Part shown: positions 20,277 through 26,911 of the stretch, one piece after another
Position numbering within the stretch: the stretch's first letter is position 1
Layout of the letters: every line of letters begins with the position of its first letter
Assembly: GCF_003268635.1 (NCBI RefSeq)
Contig: NZ_CP029639.1
Coordinates: forward strand, 680,001-744,000
Source: Paenibacillus sp. DCT19
GTDB lineage: Bacteria; Bacillota; Bacilli; Paenibacillales; Paenibacillaceae
Length of the DNA: 64,000 bases
Reading direction: 5' to 3'
Notes under the pieces: generated by a model
What the model was told of the DNA's origin: nothing
The model's database searches: none
The model's input: the letters and a program-made list of their open reading frames with translations, nothing else
Translations under genes and position numbers: made by a program

Positions 20277-20930
20277 ATGAAGGAAAACGTATTAAAGGCT
20301 TATCACTTCCGTCATGCGACAAAACAGTTTGACGCTACACGTACCATTCCAGCAGAGGATTTTGAATATATTCTAGAGACGGGACGTTTATCTCCAAGCT
20401 CTATTGGATTTGAACCGTGGAAGTTTCTGATTGTGCAGAATCCAGCTTTGCGTCAGCGGTTGTCCGAGGTGTCCACCGGAGCCCAGAAGCAATTAGCTAC
20501 AGCAAGTCATTTCATGGTCATTCTGGCTCGAACGGATGCCGGTTATAATTCGCCGTATGCGGAGTACATGCTGAAGGAGATCAAAGGCATGCCTGATGAT
20601 GTATTTGAGCTGACCAGCGCAGCATATGGCAAATTCCAGAATAACCAACGGTTGTTTGAAACTCCACGTACCTTGTTTGATTGGGCGTCCAAACAAACGT
20701 ATATTGCACTAGGCAACATGATGACTGCTGCCGCGCTGATCGGAATCGATTCTTGTCCAATTGAAGGATATGACTATGAGAAGGTGCATCAGATTCTGGA
20801 GGATGAAGGATTATTGGAGAATGGAGCATGGAATATCTCGGTGATGGCTGCATTTGGCTATCGTGAAGAAGATCCTGCACGGGAGAAGACGAGAAAGTCA
20901 CTGGATAACATTACACAATGGATCGAGTAA
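20277..20930 (+). CDS. NAD(P)H-dependent nitroreductase family oxidoreductase
   Basis: About 217 residues of the FMN-binding nitroreductase fold. The N-terminal HFRHATKQFD and LSPSSIGFEPWKFLIVQNP bind FMN phosphate. The middle has MMTAAALIGIDSCPIEGYD and the C-terminus ends with FGYREEDP. ATG 20277 is chosen because it matches the family N-terminus, but it lacks a good ribosome site. ATG 20220, directly after the repeat element, would add 19 residues. It heads a cluster of redox genes (MarR, NAD(P)H oxidoreductase, LLM oxidoreductase), suggesting quinone or nitro-compound detoxification. Confidence 0.88.
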   Translation: MKENVLKAYHFRHATKQFDATRTIPAEDFEYILETGRLSPSSIGFEPWKFLIVQNPALRQRLSEVSTGAQKQLATASHFMVILARTDAGYNSPYAEYMLKEIKGMPDDVFELTSAAYGKFQNNQRLFETPRTLFDWASKQTYIALGNMMTAAALIGIDSCPIEGYDYEKVHQILEDEGLLENGAWNISVMAAFGYREEDPAREKTRKSLDNITQWIE

Positions 20931-21141
20931 TGTTATAAAACGATCATGATTTAAATAGACTGGATACATACTCATGTACGTATCTATGAATGATAATGCA
21001 CACCTATATATGCTTCATGTATACGTTGCACATCGAGCTTCTGCAGGAACCTATGAGGGGATACAGAGGCTCGTTAGTGTGCAGTGAACGAATGTAGTTA
21101 ACTTCCCAAATTAGTACCCTATCCAATAATCTATTTGCAAA

Positions 21142-21157
21142 TACATAGATATCTATA
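21142..21157. promoter_or_regulatory. MarR operator, box 1
   Basis: Near-perfect palindrome ACATAGA-TA-TCTATAT immediately upstream of the MarR-family gene, next to a TATAAT-like box. It matches the box at 21632, so the MarR protein probably represses itself here. Confidence 0.6.
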
Positions 21158-21169
21158 TATAATAAGCTC

Positions 21170-21592
21170 ATGCCAAAATATAATGCAATTGCACTGATCG
21201 CAAGAATCAGGGATCACGTTAATAAACGAATCGTACATGAGTTAGAACAGCATGAGGTGACGGGCATTGTCCCTTCTCATGGTGACGTCTTGATGTTTCT
21301 CTACCGCGAAGAGGCACTATCCATTAAGATGCTGGCTGAGCGAGTGCAGCGAACCCAACCCACGGTAACTGTGCTGGTGAACAAGCTGGAGAAGCTGGGA
21401 TATGTTGAGCGGCATAAGGGTGCAGAAGACAGCCGTGTAACGATGATTCGCCTGACAGAGCAAGGGCGGAAGCTGCAACCGGTGTTTAACCAGGTTTCCA
21501 AACAGATCAATGAGATGATATACTCGGGTCTGTCCGACGAACAGGCAGAACAACTTGAGCTCCTGTTGTCTAGCATCGTCCGCAAGATGTAA
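21170..21592 (+). CDS. MarR family transcriptional regulator
   Basis: A 140-residue winged-helix regulator. Visible parts are the dimerisation helices (RIRDHVNKRIVHELEQHEV), the recognition region (LSIKMLAERVQRTQPTVTVL), the wing (RHKGAEDSRVTMIRLTEQGR) and a C-terminal helix. No Cys is seen in the N-terminal region, so direct thiol sensing is not obvious. Very little leader separates the TATA-like box from ATG 21170 and no good ribosome site is present. The transcript may be leaderless or the start may be internal. Palindromic boxes precede both this gene and the oxidoreductase at 21755, the likely target. Confidence 0.9.
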   Translation: MPKYNAIALIARIRDHVNKRIVHELEQHEVTGIVPSHGDVLMFLYREEALSIKMLAERVQRTQPTVTVLVNKLEKLGYVERHKGAEDSRVTMIRLTEQGRKLQPVFNQVSKQINEMIYSGLSDEQAEQLELLLSSIVRKM

Positions 21593-21631
21593 CCATTTGC
21601 GGATGGATGCAAAGTATTTTTTTATGCACAA

Positions 21632-21647
21632 ACATAGATGTCTATGT
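21632..21647. promoter_or_regulatory. MarR operator, box 2
   Basis: Perfect palindrome ACATAGA-TG-TCTATGT in the leader of the NAD(P)H oxidoreductase gene, sharing ACATAGA/TCTAT with the box ahead of the MarR gene. Confidence 0.65.
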
Positions 21648-21754
21648 ATATGTGTTCATCCATGCACAGAAGCTGTAGATGCGAAGTGGTTGAAGCGAAG
21701 TTTTGTAAGCAGGTTATAGGTAACTATACTCAACTTAAATTGGAGGAATTTTCA

Positions 21755-22336
21755 ATGAAACATCTTATCGTATATGCACATCCACACGAAGGTAGTTTGA
21801 ATAACGCGATCTTAAACACGGCTGTAGAGGCACTTGAAGCACAAGGGCATGAGGTTGTTGTTCGTGACTTGTACAAACTGGGCTTCCAGCCTGTACTTAC
21901 TGAAGCAGACACGGCTTCGATGCGTGCAGGACAAACACCGGAGGACATTGCTACAGAGCAGAAGTATGTTGCTGATGCCGAAGCCATTACGTTTATTTAC
22001 CCGATCTGGTGGACAGGACTTCCAGCGATCCTGAAAGGTTACGTTGATCGTGTGTTCGCTTATGGATTCGCTTATGCAGCAGGTGAAGCCGGTATCGAGA
22101 AATTACTGACTGGCAAAAAAGGACTAATCATCAATACACATGGTACGCCAAGCGAGGTGTACGATCAGATCGGCATGACAGCTGGTTTGAAAGTTACTTC
22201 TGATGTTGGAATCTTCGACTTTGTTGGCATCGAAGCTGTCGATCACCTGCTGTTCGGAAGCATTGGTTATCTGGACACCGCGGCTTATGAAGCGATGTTG
22301 GAGCAAGTGAAACAGACTGTTAGCACTAAATTTTAA
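21755..22336 (+). CDS. NAD(P)H-dependent oxidoreductase, flavodoxin-like (NQO1/KefF type)
   Basis: A 193-residue FMN/FAD quinone reductase-like protein. It starts with the nucleotide-binding MKHLIVYAHPHEGSLN. The active-site stretch is FIYPIWWTGLPAILKGYVDR, followed by AYGFAY and GLIINTHGTP. GGAGG nine bases upstream fixes the start at 21755 rather than the 39-codon extension. It should reduce quinones or azo/nitro compounds by two electrons using NAD(P)H. The matching MarR boxes here and ahead of the MarR gene suggest it is induced by electrophiles. Confidence 0.93.
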   Translation: MKHLIVYAHPHEGSLNNAILNTAVEALEAQGHEVVVRDLYKLGFQPVLTEADTASMRAGQTPEDIATEQKYVADAEAITFIYPIWWTGLPAILKGYVDRVFAYGFAYAAGEAGIEKLLTGKKGLIINTHGTPSEVYDQIGMTAGLKVTSDVGIFDFVGIEAVDHLLFGSIGYLDTAAYEAMLEQVKQTVSTKF

Positions 22337-22409
22337 ATAATTGCATGACAAGTTGCTTGTATATCAGGCCGATTCGTAATGATACGAGTCGGTCTGTTTG
22401 TTCAATCAT

Positions 22410-22437
22410 TTGCAAAACAGCAGAAAGGGGGTATAAT
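22410..22437 (+). promoter_or_regulatory. Promoter of the ArsR-type gene
   Basis: TTGCAA (22410-22415), 16 bases, then TATAAT (22432-22437). The implied transcript start is at about 22444, one base before the ATG at 22445, so the transcript may be leaderless. Confidence 0.5.
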
Positions 22438-22444
22438 CGTACCC

Positions 22445-22756
22445 ATGGAACCTATACTCATATTTAAAGCATTGTCCAACGAGACACGTAGACAGATTTT
22501 GTTGTGGCTCAAAAACCCGGAGCAACACTTTTCGCCGCTGGAATTATCCCAGCATCCGGATGGAGGGAAGAATGGCATCTGTGTCGGAACGATTCAGATG
22601 AAGGCTGGACTTGCTCAATCTGTCATATCCAGCTACTTACTGACCATGCTCAAAGCCGGATTGCTGCTCTCAGAGCGCAGGGGACAGTGGACATATTATC
22701 GCCGCAATGAAGAAATCATTCGTCAATTTGCCGATTATGTGCAGCATGAGTTATAA
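22445..22756 (+). CDS. ArsR-type winged-helix transcriptional regulator
   Basis: A 103-residue regulator. The N-terminus is typical of the family (MEPILIFKALSNETRRQILL), followed by an unusual insert (about residues 35-58). The recognition helix is AQSVISSYLLTMLKAGLLLS and the wing is RRGQWTYYRRN. No metal-binding Cys pair is seen, so it is likely a non-metal ArsR member. It lies 109 bases after the oxidoreductase and 157 before an LLM monooxygenase, whose promoter region carries TATATC-TG-GATATA as a possible operator. Confidence 0.85.
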   Translation: MEPILIFKALSNETRRQILLWLKNPEQHFSPLELSQHPDGGKNGICVGTIQMKAGLAQSVISSYLLTMLKAGLLLSERRGQWTYYRRNEEIIRQFADYVQHEL

Positions 22757-22863
22757 GCCGTGCGCAAGGACGGAAGCAAGAATGCAACTGCAACGGGTAT
22801 TCCGTCCGAAGTATACGGCTAATCATGAGTAATCCATATCTTTTTTATCGTCTTATTAATCTA

Positions 22864-22877
22864 TATATCTGGATATA
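22864..22877. promoter_or_regulatory. Palindromic box upstream of the LLM oxidoreductase
   Basis: TATATC-TG-GATATA, a perfect 6-2-6 palindrome about 36 bases ahead of ATG 22913. It is a candidate operator for the adjacent ArsR-type or MarR-type regulator. Confidence 0.4.
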
Positions 22878-22912
22878 CAAAAATATAATTCAAAAAGGAG
22901 TACATTCTCATC

Positions 22913-23947
22913 ATGACCACTGAACACCAAGCATCATCTCGTAAAGAACGGATTACCGACGTTAAGCTATCTATCTTGGATTTGGCTCCAGTCGTGGTAG
23001 GATCAACGCCTGCCGACGCTCTTCGTAACAGTTTGGATCTGGCGCAGCATGCGGAACGCTGGGGATACCACCGCTACTGGGTAGCGGAGCATCATAATAT
23101 GCCAGGCATCGCGTCTTCTGCGACGTCGGTCGTTATTGGGTATCTGGCAAGTGGAACATCAACGATTCGCTTGGGCTCTGGCGGCATTATGCTCCCTAAT
23201 CATGCTCCACTCGTGATCGCGGAGCAGTTTGGCACACTGGAATCACTTTATCCGGGGCGGATTGACCTCGGATTAGGACGTGCACCCGGAAGTGATCGCC
23301 GCACATCGCTCGCTCTTCGCAAAGACCTGAACAGTGGCGAAGATTTCCCTGAATTGTTAGCAGAGCTGAGAGCTTATTTCGATGCTTCAGCGACTTCCTA
23401 TCATGCTCCCGTTCGTGCAGTGCCAGGGGAGGGGCTGAATATTCCGATTTGCTTGCTCGGTTCCAGTGATTTCAGTGCCAGACTAGCAGGACAACTGGGA
23501 TTGCCGTTTGCTTTTGCCAGCCATTTCTCACCGGATTATACACGAATTGCCCTGGAAACGTACCGAAACAACTTCCAACCATCCGATCTGCTGAAAGAGC
23601 CACATGTTATTGTGGGTGTAAATGCGGTGGTTGCTGATACGGACGAAGAAGCCGCATGGTTAGGAACAACGATGCAGCAGCAATTCCTGAACATTATCCG
23701 TGGCACGACCGGACTGGTACAGCCGCCAGCGGATATGGAAGGCAAATGGACAGATCGTGAGCGAGCAGGTGTAGAACAGACGTTAAAAGCAGCTGTTAAT
23801 GGTTCTCCTGAAACGGTACGTGGGCAACTGGAGTCATTTATTGCGCAGACCCAAGCAGATGAACTTATCATCACATCCATGATCTATGATCATCAAGCGC
23901 GTCTACATTCGTATGAATTGATCGCCCAACTGGCTGGAAAAGCGTAA
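22913..23947 (+). CDS. LLM class flavin-dependent oxidoreductase
   Basis: A 344-residue luciferase-like monooxygenase in its single-chain TIM-barrel form. Typical sequence includes [59 protein letters not shown] and [19 protein letters not shown] lies 12 bases before the ATG. Members use reduced FMN to oxygenate small molecules, and the substrate here is unknown. Its place after nitroreductase, MarR, quinone reductase and ArsR genes suggests a shared role in redox or electrophile stress. A terminator follows at 23983. Confidence 0.92.
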   Translation: MTTEHQASSRKERITDVKLSILDLAPVVVGSTPADALRNSLDLAQHAERWGYHRYWVAEHHNMPGIASSATSVVIGYLASGTSTIRLGSGGIMLPNHAPLVIAEQFGTLESLYPGRIDLGLGRAPGSDRRTSLALRKDLNSGEDFPELLAELRAYFDASATSYHAPVRAVPGEGLNIPICLLGSSDFSARLAGQLGLPFAFASHFSPDYTRIALETYRNNFQPSDLLKEPHVIVGVNAVVADTDEEAAWLGTTMQQQFLNIIRGTTGLVQPPADMEGKWTDRERAGVEQTLKAAVNGSPETVRGQLESFIAQTQADELIITSMIYDHQARLHSYELIAQLAGKA

Positions 23948-23982
23948 AACAATATTAATCAATTAACCTAATATTCCGATTA

Positions 23983-24015
23983 AAGGCTCGTCTCGTTGGA
24001 GGCGAGTCTTTTTTT
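23983..24015 (+). terminator. Rho-independent terminator
   Basis: Stem AAGGCTCGTCTC / GAGGCGAGTCTT with loop GTTG and a T run, 36 bases after the LLM oxidoreductase stop. Confidence 0.8.
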
Positions 24016-24192
24016 GGGATTAATTGCAAAAGTGCACTTTGGGGCAGAAGGTTGTATTTCGGGTAAAATGAGTATACCGATCAATTATGAAACGACAGAT
24101 TGAGTCGATACGTATAAATCGGGAGTGTCATACATAAGTTGGCTTGTACAGAGTTTGCGTACATCAGCAATAGAAGAAAGGAAGACAAGTCT

Positions 24193-25353
24193 ATGGAACA
24201 ACCGGAACAACCCCGAATTTGGCCGGATCGATTCAAACGATTTTTTTTGAATAATAAGTTTGTCCTATTCCTGTTGATTCTGTTATTGGTCGGATTGAAC
24301 GTTATGGTGATGACGAAGATATCCTTTGTTTTTCATCCCATTGCAGTGTTGATCAAAACCATTGTATTACCCATCATTTTGTCTGGAGTACTGTACTATC
24401 TGCTGAATCCGTTGGTTGATGTGATGGAGAGGTGGAAAATTAAGCGCGGCTGGTCAATATTGATTCTGTATCTCGCTATAGGCGGTATTTTGACCATTGT
24501 CGTACTTGCTGTTATTCCTGTATTGCGTAATCAGATTATGGGTCTAATTGCGAACTTCCCAGCATATAGCACAGCGGTTCAAGAGAAATTTGTGCAGCTC
24601 ACAGGAAGTGAGATGTTTAACCAGGTTCAAGAAACGATCAATTTTAATTTTGAAGATCTATGGGCTACACTCTCAGCGCGTGCTACGGAAATTCTGAATC
24701 ACACGTGGACAGGAATCGGAGATTTCTTAGGTGTATTCACGGAGACTGTGCTGTCGATTGTGACGGTTCCGTTCATTTTGTTCTACCTGCTCAAAGATGG
24801 CAAGAAGCTTCCAGCAAAAATTTTGTCCTTCTTACCAATCAAGAGCCGTACAGGTGCGATGCATGTGCTTGAGGATATTAACCATCAGATCAGCTCGTTC
24901 ATTCGTGGACAGATTATCGTCAGCTTCTGCATCGGTGTTCTGCTCTACATTGGTTACATGATCATCGGGCTGGACTATGCATTGATTCTTGCTATTATTG
25001 CTTCATTCACCAGTGTGGTGCCGTATCTCGGTCCTGCTATTGCCATTACGCCAGCGCTGATCGTAGCACTGGTTACATCACCGGTAATGCTGCTCAAAAT
25101 GATTGCTGTCTGGACGATTGTGCAACTGATCGAAGGCAAGTTCATCTCGCCACAGATTATGGGTAAAACATTGAAGATTCACCCAATCACCATTATCTTT
25201 GTTATCCTGACCTCAGGTAACCTGTTCGGCGTTGTCGGCATTCTGCTGGCTGTACCGGGTTACGCCGTATTGAAGGTATGTATTTCCCACATCTTCAATT
25301 GGTTCAAGAGCAGTACAGGTCTATATGACCCGAACAAAAACAATCTATTGTAG
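24193..25353 (+). CDS. AI-2E family (PerM/YtvI-type) transporter
   Basis: A 386-residue membrane protein with about eight helices. It has the paired N-terminal helices ([20 protein letters not shown]), a soluble segment in the middle (about residues 115-170) and the family core [20 protein letters not shown], then [23 protein letters not shown] 24193 follows AAAGGAAG, and the upstream open extension has no ribosome site. The family includes Na+/H+ antiporters and autoinducer-2 exporters, so the substrate is not predictable. It is transcribed alone and followed by a tandem palindrome array. Confidence 0.9.
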   Translation: MEQPEQPRIWPDRFKRFFLNNKFVLFLLILLLVGLNVMVMTKISFVFHPIAVLIKTIVLPIILSGVLYYLLNPLVDVMERWKIKRGWSILILYLAIGGILTIVVLAVIPVLRNQIMGLIANFPAYSTAVQEKFVQLTGSEMFNQVQETINFNFEDLWATLSARATEILNHTWTGIGDFLGVFTETVLSIVTVPFILFYLLKDGKKLPAKILSFLPIKSRTGAMHVLEDINHQISSFIRGQIIVSFCIGVLLYIGYMIIGLDYALILAIIASFTSVVPYLGPAIAITPALIVALVTSPVMLLKMIAVWTIVQLIEGKFISPQIMGKTLKIHPITIIFVILTSGNLFGVVGILLAVPGYAVLKVCISHIFNWFKSSTGLYDPNKNNLL

Positions 25354-25358
25354 AGGTA

Positions 25359-25940
25359 GTTCAAAAAGGACGCTTTTGATTACGAAGGATGCCTGACGGC
25401 ATCTCTGCGTCGAAGATAGGATTCAGCCGAAATGTCCGTTGCTCACGTAGGTTTGCCTACGCTCCGCTACTCCATTTCTAGCTTTATCCTATCTTCTTGG
25501 TACTGAAAACCGTCCTTTTTGAACATGTATTGTAGAGGAAGTTCAAAAAGTTCGCTTTTGATTACGAAGGATGCCTAATGGCATCTCTGCGTCGAAGATA
25601 GGATTCAGCCGAAATGTCCGTTGCTCACGTAGGTTTGCCTACGCTCCGCTACTCCATTTCTAGCTTCATCCGATCTTCTAGGTACTGAAAACCGCCCTTT
25701 TTGAACTTGTATTGTAAAGGTAGTTCAAAAAGTCCGCTTTTGATTACGAAGGATGCCTGACGGCATCTCAGCGTCGAAGATAGGATTCAGCCGAAATGTC
25801 CGTTGCTCACGTAGGTTTGCCTACGCTCCGCTACTCCATTTCTAGCTTCATCCGATCTTCTAGGTACTGAAAACCGTCCTTTTTGAACATGTATTGTAGA
25901 GGAAGTTCAAAAAGTTCGCTTTTGATTACGAAGGATGCCT
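25359..25940. repeat. Tandem array of 182-bp palindromic units (3 full, 1 partial)
   Basis: Unit starts are at 25359, 25541, 25723 and 25905, exactly 182 bp apart. Each full unit is a 166-bp core bounded by GTTCAAAAAG and CTTTTTGAAC, with a 16-bp linker like ATGTATTGTAGAGGAA. Inside, GATGCC/GGCATC, GTAGG/CCTAC and AAGATAGGAT/ATCCTATCTT add nested stems, so each unit can fold into one long hairpin. The fourth unit is cut after about 36 bp at a terminator. Single relatives occur at 56052 and 61361. Confidence 0.9.
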
Positions 25941-25959
25941 ATAAAACGGTGCCCTTATG

Positions 25960-26012
25960 AACAAGAACCCCGCCTGTCGGCTTACTGCCGATGGACGGGG
26001 GTTCTTGTTTGT
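25960..26012. terminator. Strong hairpin/terminator after the repeat array
   Basis: ACAAGAACCCC pairs with GGGGTTCTTGT around an inner TCGGC/GCCGA stem, followed by TTGTTC. Its T-rich flank is modest. Confidence 0.6.
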
Positions 26013-26021
26013 TCAGCAGGT

Positions 26022-26185
26022 TAGGGCGTGTCTGCAAACTCGCTGAAGTGCATCTTTTACCGCCTTTTCGCCCCCTGCTGCGTCAGTTCCCCTTGACGTG
26101 CCCCGGCACGCCTGCGGAAAACTTCCTTGCTTGGAACGAAAATTCGGCAAAATCTGCGTCCTTCGGAGTTCTCAGACACGCCCTA
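26022..26185. repeat. 164-bp element bounded by 13-bp inverted repeats
   Basis: Ends TAGGGCGTGTCTG and CAGACACGCCCTA are perfect complements. The interior is GC-rich with no gene. A decayed end of the same type lies at 62518-62540, so this is a second, separate family of dispersed palindromic repeats. Confidence 0.7.
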
Positions 26186-26192
26186 GCTATAC

Positions 26193-26564
26193 CTAGCCAT
26201 GCTTAATATGCTGGAGCGTTTGCAGGAAGATCTGCTCAATATGTGTATCATCCAGAGAATAATACACCGTCTTGCCCTCTTTGCGCCGCTTCACAATGCG
26301 CATATTGCGTAGTGACCGTAGCTGATGTGAAATGGCTGACTGCCCCATATCAAGCAACACCGTGAGATCATGCACACATAATTCCTTTTGCAACAGAGCA
26401 TCAATAATACGTAGACGCGTGGGATCACTGAATGCCTTGAACCAATCTGCCATTTCGGAAGAAGTCTCCCGATCTATTAGAGATGTACGGATGGACTGCA
26501 CATCTGCCTCGGTACCTGAGCAGGCGACGTCGCATTCGGATACAGCTTTAACCGGTTGTTCCAT
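26193..26564 (-). CDS. ArsR/SmtB family metalloregulator (CadC-like)
   Basis: A 123-residue repressor with an N-terminal Cys pair (SECDVACSG, about residues 9-17). The alpha-3 motif ELCVHDLTVLLDMGQSAISH is like CadC's ELCVCDL but has His in place of the second Cys. The wing is RRKEGKTVYYSLDDTHIEQI. It is divergent from the metal P-type ATPase gene, the classic CadC/CadA arrangement, so it probably derepresses the ATPase on binding Cd, Zn or a similar ion. The Cys-to-His change could shift metal preference. Start ATG 26564 lacks a strong ribosome site. Confidence 0.9.
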   Translation of the reverse strand: MEQPVKAVSECDVACSGTEADVQSIRTSLIDRETSSEMADWFKAFSDPTRLRIIDALLQKELCVHDLTVLLDMGQSAISHQLRSLRNMRIVKRRKEGKTVYYSLDDTHIEQIFLQTLQHIKHG

Positions 26565-26695
26565 TACCTATCACCGCCTATATTCAATCAACACTGGATA
26601 ACTTGTTATACGATATACGCCTATTATATCCAAAAATCGTCTAAAGCGAAATGATTACTATTAGCATAATTTGTATGAAAAATCAATTACGAATG

Positions 26696-26725
26696 TTGAC
26701 ACTTGTATTTAGGCATGCATATAAT
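26696..26725 (+). promoter_or_regulatory. Promoter of the metal ATPase gene
   Basis: TTGACA (26696-26701), 18-base spacer, TATAAT (26720-26725). Just downstream, ATGAACATATGAATGATTGA (26734-26753) resembles the TGAA-type imperfect palindromes bound by ArsR/SmtB repressors. Confidence 0.7.
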
Positions 26726-26785
26726 GAGGTTAAATGAACATATGAATGATTGATCATGCGTTATAAAAAAAGAATTATTTGAGCT

Positions 26786-26881
26786 ATATAAGTTCAAACA
26801 AACTTTTTACACGAGAACGGAGAGGACAGAAATTCTGTCATCGGAGTGGTAAGTGTAAGCATGCTTTAATTGAACTGATAT
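26786..26881. repeat. Dispersed inverted-repeat element, copy C (short form)
   Basis: A 96-bp copy with ends ATATAAGTTCAAACAAAC and TTTAATTGAACTGATAT. Here the CGGAGAGGACAGAAAT and TTCTGTCATCGGAGTGG blocks are directly joined, making GACAGAAATTCTGTC. It lies in the 5' leader of the metal ATPase gene, 30 bases before the ATG. Confidence 0.85.
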
Positions 26882-26911
26882 AGTTTCGCAACTGCAAAGG
26901 GGAGAATTCAC

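Noticed and set aside
25359..25940. Possible CRISPR array.
   Set aside because: Units are 166-bp palindromes with near-constant 16-bp linkers, not short repeats with unique spacers. No cas genes are present.
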